Source: Diplonema papillatum (Eukaryota > Euglenozoa > Diplonemea > Diplonemida > Diplonemidae). Taken from it: 64,000 bases of DNA. The notes beneath the pieces were generated by a model, which was given only the letters and a program-made list of their open reading frames with translations, was not told the DNA's origin and ran no database searches. Position numbers and translations under genes: made by a program. The DNA lies in assembly GCA_030068145.1 (NCBI GenBank), contig JAPJBO010000528.1, positions 92,999-156,998 of the forward strand. The letters are read 5' to 3'. This document shows positions 30,202 through 40,806 of this stretch, piece after piece. Numbering within the stretch: position 1 is the stretch's first letter; every line of letters starts with the position of its first letter.

Positions 30202-30402
30202 TCAGGCAGGTCTGATCGCCTTGTTACCACACCGGTAACAGTTGGTACCCTCGGCGTGCATGGTGTCGCATGAGGGATAGAACACACAAGTTGTTCTTTC
30301 ATCGGCTTTCGTCTCCTCCGCGGGCCACTCAACCGCGGCCACGTCCTTCCACTTCACAGTAGAAAGATCAATGTCGTCGCGATGAACGGCGGGAATTTTC
30401 AC
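30202..30402 (-). CDS. Small frame with CXnC..CXXC cluster, uncertain
   Basis: 66 codons ending CVFYPSCDTMHAEGTNCYRCG plus a short basic end. The spacing resembles a small zinc-binding module, such as those found in recombinase or Gag ORFs. No splice-consistent continuation was found and codon use is not clearly coding. It may be an exon or transposon fragment. An inverted repeat arm begins just behind it at 30405. Confidence 0.25.
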   Translation of the reverse strand: MKIPAVHRDDIDLSTVKWKDVAAVEWPAEETKADERTTCVFYPSCDTMHAEGTNCYRCGNKAIRPA

Positions 30403-30404
30403 TT

Positions 30405-30530
30405 ACGTCCCTTTTGGTTTGTGCGCACTTCCTTCAAACCTGTTTTGCTCATCTAACGGGAGTGAGGATAGTACGCTGCCATCGATCTGTTTTTGTTCTT
30501 GACAAATTGCATTTGTTAGACACAAAAAAG
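30405..30530 (-). repeat. Second arm of the inverted repeat with 5030-5165
   Basis: Reads tgacaaattgcatttgttag and neighbouring words that are the reverse complement of the sequence at 5048-5075, and continues through the segment matching 5105-5160. Confidence 0.6.
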
Positions 30531-30869
30531 CAAGAACGTCCCAGGTTACTGCCAACTAACTTGCAAACCCACCTTGGACCCAAACTCTGACCTAATGTTG
30601 CAAAGGACTTCACCCCCTATCGACGACTTGCAATACCGACTTCTTAACACAAGCAATCTTCCGCAAAGGTTGTGCTCGTACCGGAACCGGACTGCAAATC
30701 TTCCATCCAGCCTTCGGTATCCCAGTGTCGATGCTTCACTGCATCGCTGCTTTCACCTTCCCAAGTTGCTGCAGCCGAACTGCTAAGGCTGATCAGAATC
30801 TCCATCCTGAACAAAGGACAGCAGACCCTTTTTGGGACCTGAACAAAGGACAGCAGACCCTTTTTGGGA

Positions 30870-31125
30870 CAAGCACTTGCTTTGTAGGAAATAACATGAG
30901 GAGGCTGCCAGTGGCGAAACCACCAGTCGCAACAATATTCCAATCTCAAAGAAGATACATGTGCTGCAGCCCGTATCTGTTTTTAGTGGCGGGCGACAGC
31001 CCTTCAACAAAAAAAAGAGCCACTTTGGGGTGATCCACATGACTTTGTAGTTGTGTTGTTTTCTCCCCCTCTAGCCTAGCGCTTTGTCGAAATAGGCACA
31101 AGGCAGCCCCCCGAGTATTTCTTTT
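30870..31125 (-). repeat. R1 repeat, diverged and longer
   Basis: Recognisable by aagcacttgctttgtaggaa, gaggctgccagt, gtggcgggcg, ttgttttctccccctctagc and cgagtatttc. It has extra internal bases compared with other copies, so it is an older or subfamily member. A 24-base duplication (cctgaacaaaggacagcaga...) precedes it. Confidence 0.8.
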
Positions 31126-32990
31126 GTCAGCACACGTGTACTGATGGGAACATTTCCGGAACAACGGTTGCCCATGAATGAGAAAGCGAAGGCTAGTTCA
31201 GGAAACTCCCCGAGACAGGGGTTTACCCTGTACACGCGAAGAATCAGAAACTTTTGCCTTTATCGTTTTCATCACCTGTGGTCAGTTGATGCTGATCGGC
31301 TGTTGCTTCGTTTATCAGTGCAAGTCTGAACTCCGGGAATGTTCCAGAAGAGAAACCTTGTGAGAAAACAAGAAGTGGGAAGTCGATTATCCGACACGCG
31401 ACGCAAACAAGACGAAGCACCTATTTTTTACCAACATTTTTTTTTGCGGATTGCCCTAGTAGTTCGCTCTAAAAAAAGATGCACAGCAGCGTCTTTGGTG
31501 GGTGCACGCCAAACCAATGTCCTCATTCCTTCAGTGGTCTGGGTCACCAAGCAGTTGTGAGTTCCCTGCCCCCCTTTCTCAACCTTCCCAACGCTAAGTG
31601 AGTGTTAAAAAAACCAAACCATAATATTATGCTCCTTGAGGTAGAAAAGCTACACGGTGAGGTCGGACCTCAGAAGCTGGAGATAGAGAGGGCGTGCCCG
31701 AGTCACACCCGAAAATCGGGCGTGTTAGACCAAACAACGCGTGTAAATCCACACCCGAAAAGCGGGTGTGGCACCCGCTGGATTTTTGAGGGGGATAACC
31801 ACGCAGTCTTTTTCCCTCCGAGGTTTCATTGTCGCAAACGAATCCCAGTGTGCAGCGGGCACCCACGGCACACGGCACCAAGCATCCATGCGGAACATCA
31901 AGCTCGTGTAACAGCCAGCGCGCACGAATCAGGCTGCCACGCAAACCCACATCATCGCACACACACGTATCAGGTTACCACACAACGCACACACACCCTC
32001 TCCGGTAGCTCCCGGTCCCTTTCTCCGCGGTCTTTGAATATCCCAGAGAAGGGAAACGAAACCGCCAGCTTCAACTCCAGCTTCTCTGAGGCTGGACCTC
32101 ACCGTGTATACTGCCCCTTTGATCTTCCTGCTCCCCATTTTACTCCCTGTCTGCCTTGTAGTCCACGCGGGGGCTTGACTGCCTCTCAGTCGTAGTTTGG
32201 TTTGGTTTTGTAGTAGGTAAAAAGAAGCACAAAAAACGTCGAAAGACATCAATTCTGTACGGGATCGTCGGTGAAAACACGAAGGAGGGAGAAGAAGAAG
32301 AAGAAGAAGTTCGCGCCGGTCCGATTCCCGATCTGACGACGAACTTGTCGGCAAGCTACCAGCGGCAGTTGCAGCCGTCGCGGGTTGCACCACCAGCGGA
32401 AGCGCGCCAATGTCACGTAGCGAAAGGCAGGCATGGTGTGGTACTCATCGGCATGCCAACTACACACACACCCACACAACAATAATCCAATCTCGGGGGG
32501 GGGGGGCTGCATGCAAAGCTGGTGTCGGAGTCTCTGCTGCGTGGCTGGCCGTCATCTCTGTGGGCTTCTGCTCAGTCGCAAAGAAAGTCATCATCAGATG
32601 ACCTGACATGCAACGGATACTCGGACGAGACTCGTGACTCTTGGGGTGGGGTACAAAGAGCCCTTGTTCTATGGCATGGCAACAGTGTCGTGGAACCTAC
32701 CAGACCAACAGTTTGGAGTTTTCATATTTTCTGGCGTTGTTAGCTCAGCTCACATTCACGTCGCTGTTTGTATCAATACTGTTCTCGTCCTTCGCTTCCT
32801 GCTGCCTGTGACCAACGCTGACGGCCTACATGGCATCTCCCTGTCTTGCGCTTCCCTGCTGCTGGCCTCGGGGCTGGCTTCAGGAAACCAGAAATCTTGT
32901 TCAATGCAATTTCGCAGCTGTGCACCGTAACCCCGGAGATGCTGAACTAAGTGTTACTCAAGAAGGCCCAAAGGCAAGCCGCGCCTTGAC
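31126..32990. other. Gene-free region
   Basis: Contains a G run at 32495-32506, a GAA-rich tract at 32287-32308, and short frames without recognisable features. The 197-codon frame at 31602-32195 has low-complexity, non-domain composition and I do not accept it. Confidence 0.4.
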
Positions 32991-32994
32991 CCAC

Positions 32995-33490
32995 GTTGCC
33001 AGTCCTGCTGTCAAGATGAACCGACACCCTCAGGATCTGATAAGTGATCACTCGGCCACCTTAAGTTAAGTCTTGGTTCATCCCCGCATTGTCAGTCCCG
33101 AGCGTCAAGATGAACCGAGACCCTTTGTGGAATCTGATGAGTCATCATTCGGACACCTTACGTTACGTCTCGGTTCACCCCGAATTGTCAGTCCTGCTGT
33201 CCAGATGAACCGACACCCTTTGTGGGATCTGCTGAGTGATCACTCGGACACCTTAAGTTACGTCTTGGTTGTGGGATCTGCTGAGTGATCACTCGGACAC
33301 CTTAAGTTACGTCTTGGTTCATCCCCGCTTTGTCAGTGATGTCCAGAGCTTGAACCGACACCCTTTGTGTATCACCCGGGCACCTGAAGTTAAGTCTCGG
33401 TTCATCTCCGCATTGTCAGCCCCCGATGTCCACATAAACCGACAACCTACCTCTCGGACACCTTAAGTTAAGCCTCGGTTCATCAGTCCC
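32995..33490 (+). repeat. Tandem array of ~100-bp units
   Basis: About five units containing gaaccgacaccct, gatctg..gagtgatcactcgg, acaccttaagttaagtctyg and gttcatccccgc.ttgtcag. One unit carries a ~47-base internal duplication near 33222-33315. It is flanked on the right by an R2-like fragment at 33540-33580. Confidence 0.85.
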
Positions 33491-33663
33491 GCTGAACGCC
33501 ACCCATAGTGGCAGGCCCGTGGCTGGCTGCACATGCCTCGGCGACCCTCTAAAGCCCCGGAAATTCAAGCGAACTTCCACCAATTTCCACCAACAATACC
33601 GTCCTGCGGGTCCATCTCACAATCGCTTACGCTCTTGCTTCGGCGGGCCCACGTTTTTTTTGT

Positions 33664-33779
33664 TTTGTATAAGCACCTGCTTTGTAGGAAATGCTTGAGG
33701 AGACTGCCAGTTGCGATAGATCAAAGGAGGTAAATGCGCCGTAGGCATTGCGTTAGGTTTGGTGGCGTTAGCGTTCAAA
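33664..33779 (-). repeat. R1 repeat, half copy
   Basis: Starts gtataagcacctgctttgta and stops at gcgttcaaaa, where an oppositely oriented complete copy begins, giving a head-to-head inverted pair. Confidence 0.85.
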
Positions 33780-34000
33780 AATACTCGAGGGGCTGCCTTG
33801 TGCTTACTTCGAAGGAGGCTAGAGGGGGAGAAACAATGCGACTACAAAGTGGGTCTTTTTTGTTGAACGCTTAGGCCCGCCACTGAACCCAGATTCACCT
33901 GTGTTTCGTCGGGCTACAGCACATTTACCTCCTTTGATCTTTTGCAGCTGGCAGCCTCCTCAAGTATTTCCTACAAAGCAGGTGCTTATACAACAAAAAC
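33780..34000 (+). repeat. R1 repeat, full length
   Basis: Starts aatactcgaggggctgcc and ends ctacaaagcaggtgcttata plus an A-rich tail. A further fragment (ccgtcgaaattagcacaagg) at about 34025-34098 is a 5' piece in the other orientation. Confidence 0.9.
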
Positions 34001-34172
34001 TTTCACTCTAAAAAGAAAGACCCGCGTTGTAGTTGTGTGGCCGTTTCTCCCTCTCCAGCCGTCGAAATTAGCACAAGGCAGCCCCTCGAGTGTTTTTGAA
34101 AGTATGCTGCCGACAAGGAATAGTTGACTCGCTAACCACGATTGCGAGAGTCGGTGAACCCGCCATAACCCA

Positions 34173-34326
34173 AAGGGGGGTCGAATAATAACACCTGTGT
34201 TATTATTCGATTTGTCGAATACTAAAAACGTTCCGGGTAGCCGAACAGTAGCTGGATCAAATGGTGGTAGTGTTTTTAGCCAGGCGTGTGTCAAATGACT
34301 GTTATTTTATTATTCGACCCTCCCCT
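34173..34326. mobile_element. Candidate MITE, ~150 bp
   Basis: The ends are inverted: ggggggtcgaataataa at the left (34175-34191) and ttattattcgaccctcccc at the right (about 34307-34325). Just inside the left end is an additional palindrome at 34181-34210 with 14-base arms (tcgaataataacac / gtgttattattcga) around two bases. There is no coding capacity. The target-site duplication is unclear, perhaps AAA. Confidence 0.55.
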
Positions 34327-34350
34327 TTAAAGCTTTAAAGTTTAAGCCTC

Positions 34351-34373
34351 AAAAAAAAAAAAAAAAAAAAAAA
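34351..34373 (+). repeat. Run of 23 A
   Basis: Uninterrupted A tract directly after gtttaagcctc. It could be the tail of a retrotransposed sequence, but no such body is recognised to its left. Confidence 0.9.
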
Positions 34374-35440
34374 CGCCAATGAAGCCGCGCCCTCCATGGC
34401 AAACATCGAATGCTCCAGGGAATGAGAAGCTCGTCACCCACCTGCGTCTCGAATCTAGCTCAACATTAAAACGATACGGCGCTGCGTTCAACGAAAGCAA
34501 AAAACATCTCGCGGGTGGCGGCTGACACCATTTGTGCACTTAACCATGGTTAACCACTTAAGGACGAACTACCACTATAGGGGTAGTTAATTCAAGAAAG
34601 TTCGCGGGTGTCAAGTTCGCGGGTGAGAGGCCAAAGAATGGTCGAAAGTGGTCGCCGTTGCTTTATTGGAAAGATCTGACACAAATCTTTGAAATGCGTC
34701 CTTCGTCGGGCAGAAATCCTGCTCCGAGCTGCTCTCAACGGATACCTGAGGTTTGCTATGGAGCCCGCCCTTTTCCCAAATTAACTCTCCCCCCCCTCCG
34801 TCCTTGAGTGGTTAAGTGCGCAAATCGTCCGTCTTCTTAACCATGGTTAAGTGCGCAAATCGTCCGTCTTCTTAACCATGGTTAAGTAGACGTACGAAAA
34901 CCTAGACACAAATATCGCTACACGAACGCGACTGGCGAGCTCCTACTTTTCGTAGTAACAATGCATTGTAAACACGAAAGAGAACGCCGGCAGCGTGTTT
35001 GGGAGAAGATTATCCTACCGAGCATATTCACTCACTATCATCCACTAACAGGCCAATCCTCCCCCGGCACGTACAAACAAAGCCAAGACAACGCTGGCAG
35101 CGTGTTTGGGAGGAGATTCGCCTAACGATCACGGTCACTCACCAAAAAACAGGCCAGCTCCCCCCGACACGCGCAAACAAAATAACATGGCGCTTACGTT
35201 CTCGTCTCTGAGGTTGAGTGGGGCAAATTCCCCGTCATTAAATTGCCGCGACCGACGGCTGCGGCACCTCTAGACCTCTAGGGCGTGCCTGTTGCGCATA
35301 CGTAGCATCTACAGGATGTGTATCTAAGAGGTTTAGGTCCGGACGCTGCGACGACGACTGGACCTGTCCAGACCGTTACGGCCTGGGTCACCTGAACAAC
35401 GGCAACCGACACGCCATGAACAGATACGGCGCCTATTTCT
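34374..35440. other. Gene-free; AACCATGGTT palindrome repeats
   Basis: Copies of cttaaccatggttaag occur at about 34541 (variant), 34838 and 34874, the last two as a 37-base tandem with gtgcgcaaatcgtccgtctt. The flank gtacgaaaacctagacac recurs at about 49395. There is also a tandem pair with gccggcagcgtgtttgggag at 34988 and 35094. No gene seen. Confidence 0.5.
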
Positions 35441-35442
35441 TT

Positions 35443-35661
35443 TTGTATAAGCACCTGTTTTGTAGGAAATGCTTGAGGAGACTGCCAGTTGCGATAGATC
35501 AAAGGAGGTAAATGTGCTGTAGCCCACACGAAACACAGGTAAATCTGGGTTTAGTGGTGGGCGTAAGCGTTCAGCAAAAAAGACCCATTTTGTAGTTGTA
35601 TTGTTTTCTCCCCCTCTAGCCTCCTTCGAAATGAGCACAAGGCAGTCCCTCGAGTATTTTT
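35443..35661 (-). repeat. R1 repeat, full length
   Basis: Canonical copy from gtataagcacctgttttgta to cctcgagtattttt. It is followed at 35666-35790 by a diverged relative (gcgccagcttggaaggaaat) that recurs at 45683-45850. Confidence 0.9.
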
Positions 35662-36890
35662 CTACACAAGCGCCAGCTTGGAAGGAAATGCTCGACGATG
35701 CTGCCAGACAAAGAACCGAAGGGATGCGGGTCTACCCGAACACGACAAATCACACAAACGCAACAGGTCAAAGTCCTGAGTGAGAAAACAACACACGGTG
35801 GTGTAAGCGAAGTACAAACCAGATTGCGTTTGTATTGTATTCGCCTATCACTATATTTCCTCTCTTCCATTCGGAGTCAAAGCAGCTACGTCTAGTATTT
35901 TTAAGGAACGCACAGGACGATCGGCCTTCGGGATCGACGGTAACACAAAGCAAACCCGCAAGCAATCCGCTGGTGGAGAAAACCGGCCCAAAGGAATCAA
36001 CTGCCTCCTGGGGTGGGACTAGTCTGACACTTGCTGCTCGTCGGAAAAGAAAGAACCGAAAAGTAAACGGAGACCAAGCAACGTCCTGAACAGTCTGACG
36101 CAAAACTGTTGTTGGAGAAGAATTCATTTGCTGACGGTTGGCCCGGGGGCTTTCAAATCCCCGGAGTCTCGAGAAGCAAAAATATTCCATCCTATGCTTC
36201 AAACGTTTGTTTTCTGGAAAGTAGGCGAATCCTGCAGGGAACAGCTGCCTGGACTTCTTGAGTTGACAACGATTGTGGGAGTCGGGAGAATCTAACATAG
36301 CCTGAAGCAGGACCGACCTCCGCTTCGTGAGAAAAAGTAGAACGTGGGGGGCCCAAGACTACGCTACACGAAGGAATGTACTTGGTGTCGGTCACAGACA
36401 GTCCCGGACATGGCTAGCCATAACCCATAACGAAAGCGTGCACCAAATATACAACCCGTAACCATATAGCCCTTTCTTGCTCTAAGAGAACCCATTCATG
36501 AACGGTCACACGGAGACCCTAAACCCCCTGAATTTCAAGCGAACTTTAACTCTAAAAAGCGAAGAGTTTCCTACAAGAAACAGTCTAGTTTCCATCTGTC
36601 TTGCCAAGAGCTGCGACGCACCTATTTTTGCCGGCAGCACCGACACGGGATGTCCGCAAGACCGCGGCGAAGGGGTCACCCTTTCGGGGGGTTTCGCGTT
36701 CTGGCTGTCTTGCTGCGTGAGCGTGCATTGTCTTCGACGAGTTTTTCATGATGACAAGCTTGTTTGTTTATATCAAAAAGCGTCGGATGGCAGCGTGCTG
36801 TGCTACATCACTTAAAACAAGGTTTCACACGTACGCACAAACCAAGCTGCTCGCGGGAGTCGACAAAAGTAATCGCCGCGTAGTCGAGCT
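35662..36890. other. Gene-free region before the METTL9-type locus
   Basis: Holds the diverged R1 relative (35666-35790), the repeat shared with 2225-2300 (36352-36430) and an R2 module (36506-36562). Around 36655-36870 there is a copy of the intron block (gcgaaggg.tcacc, tttcgcgttctggctgtctt) that recurs after each METTL9 exon-1 copy downstream. Confidence 0.5.
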
Positions 36891-39600
36891 CAGGTCGCTT
36901 TCAGGGGGGAAAATCTTAGTTTCGTGTTCAGGCGATGATGCGGCGGTCGGTCGTCGTTTTGTTGCTGCCGTTTCCAAACGCGGCGTGGAAGAGCCTTACG
37001 TGGAGAATGTCACGACCGTGCACTCGAAGGACTTCATGCAGACTACGGAGAAGTTCGACGGGACGCGAGCTTTACACGACGAAGAGCAGGGCCGAGTCTG
37101 TGGTCATGGACACCTACATCACGCAGGACGGCGGCCGTATCGACTAGTTCCGGCAGCAGTGGCCCCCAGCGGTTCTCCACGTGAAGGAGGCGATTCTCGA
37201 AGACGTGCGGGTGAAGCATGGGGTCCCGTGGCCGAATCTATACCCCGCGTTAGACGCGCACTCGGAAAGTTGTGGGGTGCAAGACTGCGGCGAAGGGATC
37301 ACCTTCTCGGGGGTTTCGCGTTCTGGCTGTCTTGCTGCGTGAAGTGCCAGCAACAACTGTCTTCGACGAATTCTTTCTGGAAACAAAGCTTGCTTGTCTA
37401 TACCAAAAAGCGCCGGATGGCAGCGTACTGTGCTAATTCACTTAAAAAACAAGGTTTCGCACGCACACACAAACAAATCTGCCGTCGCGGGAGTCGACAA
37501 AAGTAATCGCCGCGTAATCGAGCTCAGTAGGTGAATTGGCTCATCCTATCATACCTGTATGCCACACCTTACGACAGTCACTACCGCCCCGTCGCCTCCC
37601 CCCCCTCCTATCGTCCATACTCAGGGTTGTGGGTTCATTGCGCTGGCGGAACGATGATGCGGCGGTCGGTCGTCGTTTTGACGCTGCCGTTTCCAGTGCA
37701 GCCGGGCAGTGGGAGGAAGCGGGGCGTGGAAGAGCCTTACGGAGCATTGGGGTCCCGTGGCCGAATCTATACCCCGCGTTAGACGCGCACACGGAAGGTT
37801 GTGGGGTGCAAGACTGCGGCGAAGGGATCACCTTCTCGGGGGTTTCGCGTTCTGGCTGTCTCGCTGCGTGAAGTACCAGTAACAACTGTCTTCGACGAAT
37901 TCTTTCGGGAAACAAGCTTGCTTGTCTATACCAAAAAGCGCCGTGCTGTGCTAGATCACTTAAAAAAACAAGGTTTCGCACGCACACACATACTAATCTG
38001 CCGTCGCGGGAGTCGACAAGTGTAATCGCCGCGTAATCGAGCTCAGTACGTGAATTGGCTCATCCTATCATACCATACTCAATCTGTATGCCACACCTTA
38101 CGACAGTCACTACCGCCCCGTCGCCTCCCCCCCCTCCTATCATCCATACTCGGGGGGGGGGAAAGGAGGGTTGTGGGTTCATTGCGCCGGCGGAACGATG
38201 ATGCGGCGGTCGGTCGTCGTGTTGACGCTGCCGTTTCCAGTGCAGCCGGGCAGTGGGAGGAAGCGGGGCGTGGAAGAGCCTTGCGTGGAGCATATCACGA
38301 CCGTGCACTCGAAGGACTTACGCCGCGGCGAGCTTTACACGACGAAGAGCAGGGACGAGTCTGTGGTCATGGACACCTACATCACGCAGGACGGCGGCCG
38401 TATCGACTGGCTCCGGCAGCAGTGGCCCCCGGCAGTTCTCCACGTGAAGGAGGCCTCGAAGACGTGCGAGTGAAGCATGGGGTCCCGTGGCCGAATCTAT
38501 ACCCGCGTTAGACGCGCACACGGTGCAAGACTGCGGCGAAGGGATCACCTTCTCGGGGGTTTCGCGTTCTGGCTGTCTTGCTGCGTGAAGTGCCAGTAAC
38601 AACTGTCTTCGACGAATTCTTTCTGGAAACAAAGCTTGCTTGTCTATACCAAAAAGCGCCGGATGGCAGCGTGCTGTGCTAATTCACTTAAAAAGCAAGG
38701 TTTCGCACGCACACACATACTAATCTGCCGTCGCGGGAGTCGACAAGTGTAATCGCCGCGTAATCGATCTCATCCTATCATACCATACTCAATCTATGCC
38801 ACCCCTACCGACAGTCACCACCGCCCCGTCGCCTCCCCCCCCTCCTATCGTCCATACTCAGAGTTGTGGGTTCATTGCGCCGGCGGAACAATGATGCGGC
38901 GGTCGGTCGTCGTGTTGACGCTGCCGTTTCCAGTGCAGCCGGGCAGTGGGAGGAAGCGGGGCGTGGAAGAGCCTTACGTGGAGCATATCACGACCGTGCA
39001 CTCGAAGGACTTCATGCAGACTACGGAGAAGTTCGACGGGACGACGCGCCGCGGCGAGCTTTACACGACGAAGAGCAGGGACGAGTCTGTGGTCATGGAC
39101 ACCTACATCACGCAGGACGGCGGCCGTATCGACTGGCTCCGGCAGCAGTGGCCCCCGGCGGTTCTCCACGTGAAGGAGGCCTCGAAGACGTGCGGGTGAA
39201 GCATGGGGTCCCGTGGCCGAATCTATACCCGCGTTAGACGCGCACACGGTGCAAGACTGCGGCGAAGGGATCACCTTCTCGGGGGTTTCGCGTTCTGGCT
39301 GTCTTGCTGCGTGAAGTGCCAGTAACAACTGTCTTCGACGAATTCTTTCTGGAAACAAAGCTTGCTTGTCTATACCAAAAAGCGCCGGATGGCAGCGTGC
39401 TGTGCTAATTCACTTAAAAAGCAAGGTTTCGCACGCACACACATACTAATCTGCCGTCGCGGGAGTCGACAAGTGTAATCGCCGCGTAATCGATCTCATC
39501 CTATCATACCATACTCAATCTATGCCACCCCTACCGACAGTCACCACCGCCCCGTCGCCTCCCCCCCCTCCTATCGTCCATACTCAGAGTTGTGGGTTCA
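36890..39600 (+). repeat. Tandem array of partial METTL9 exon-1 copies
   Basis: Four broken copies of the exon beginning at 39617 lie at about 36935-37260, 37652-37800, 38199-38515 and 38891-39235. Each is followed by the same intron-like block (tgcaagactgcggcgaaggg to gtcgcgggagtcgacaa). Unit length grows from ~520 to ~726 bases. Each copy keeps the 5' part (MMRRSVVVLTLPFPVQPGSG) and loses the region from about SVTLRYVMD onward. The copies differ by internal losses, for example the block from FMQTTEKF is missing in the third. Later copies are nearly identical to the intact exon, so duplication is recent. These are probably not functional exons. Confidence 0.85.
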
Positions 39601-39616
39601 TTGCGCCGGCGGAACA

Positions 39617-40289
39617 ATGATGCGGCGGTCGGTCGTCGTGTTGACGCTGCCGTTTCCAGTGCAGCCGGGCAGTGGGAGGAAGCGGGGCGTGGAAGAGCCT
39701 TACGTGGAGCATATCACGACCGTACACTCGAAGGACTTCATGCAGACTACGGAGAAGTTCGACGGGACGACGCGCCGCGGCGAGCTTTACACGACGAAGA
39801 GCAGGGACGAGTCTGTGGTCATGGACACCTACATCACGCAGGACGGCGGCCGTATCGACTGGCTCCGGCAGCAGTGGCCCCCGGCGGTTCTCCACGTGAA
39901 GGAGGCGACCCTCGAAGACGTGCGGGTGAAGCATGGGGTCCCGTGGCCGAGCCTATACCCCGCGTTAGACGCGCACACGGAAAGCGTTACTCTCCGGTAC
40001 GTTATGGATTCGGCCCACCCGAAGCTTCGGACGCTGAAAACCCGGCACTGCGCGCTGTGCATCGACCAGACCGACGGCCTCTTCAAGCCGCTGTCCGCCG
40101 ACGAAGAGGCGAAGGCGTTCGCCCGTCGGTGCATCTACGCGCCGGTGCCCGACTGGCAGTACCAAGCGTACCTCTTCCTGACGAGCATGGGGGTCTACCG
40201 GTACGCCGCCGCGGCCATGACGCGCGTCTCCAAGGTGTTCCTGTTCTCGAAGGAGCAGGTCGTCGACCTTCTCACTACTGACTACCATG
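39617..40289 (+). CDS. METTL9: METTL9-like methyltransferase, exon 1
   Basis: Start at the first of two adjacent ATGs (MMRRSVV). The exon encodes the N-terminal region. Its end, SKVFLFSKEQVVDLLTTDYH, corresponds to the segment directly in front of SAM motif I in METTL9/DREV proteins (pattern MFVFSPDQFQRLL). Proposed donor is atg|gtgtgc at 40289/40290, phase 1, which keeps frame with the acceptor at 43096/43097 and yields DYHGGFGSCLDIGAG. The total product would be 432 residues, longer than the ~318 of human METTL9. METTL9 is known to methylate N1 of histidine in HxH motifs; that activity here is inferred. The gene's 2.8-kb intron holds an antisense DIRS recombinase and a partial copy of exon 2. 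An upstream exon cannot be excluded. Confidence 0.75.
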
Positions 40290-40321
40290 GTGTGCCAGCC
40301 GGGCTTTTATTAGTCGTATAA

Positions 40322-40806
40322 GACGCTAGCCTTTTAGAAGATTATTAAATTGCCTCCTTGGAGAGAGTCACTCGGAGCCGTTGTTCCTTCTCCATCCGCC
40401 AATTTAACATCCGTTTAATTCATGTCACACCAATCAAAGGATCATTCACGGTTAGCTCTCCTTAGCTGGCTTGCTGGTACCTTGGGAACGAGCTGACCGG
40501 CGAAGTTGGCTGCCCGGCGGCTGCCTCAGTTGGGGAGATCGGTCCTCCTGGCTACCGAATCAGTCAGCCAAGACTCCAGCTCAACTGGCGAAGGCCCGAG
40601 TTGGCTTCAATCTAACACAACTGGCTGCGGCGGGCCGGCTCACGATGCCTGGCTGCTCGCATTCGCCTCGCGGGACTCTGGGATTTTCCCTCCGCCGGTC
40701 AAGCTCAGCAAGCCAGGGAGACTAACCTTGATCCACTGCGGGGGAGTGGGGAGAGAGGGAAGGGTGGGACGCAGGGAGCTTCATACGAACCCCGAGGAGG
40801 ACCGAC
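40322..40806. other. Intron, 5' part
   Basis: No gene. It lies beyond the 3' end of the antisense recombinase and may contain that element's terminal sequence, but I could not find a matching inverted repeat on the other side. Confidence 0.35.

Noticed and set aside
31602-32195. 197-codon frame as a gene
   Set aside because: The composition is of mixed short repeats with no conserved-looking segment or plausible splice sites.
34351-34373. Poly-A tract as the tail of a processed retrocopy
   Set aside because: No gene-like or LINE/SINE body adjoins it on the left, and no target duplication is visible.
35278-35638. Recurrent small minus-strand frames across R1 copies
   Set aside because: The same peptide appears wherever R1 occurs and is interrupted at random places. 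R1 is treated as noncoding.
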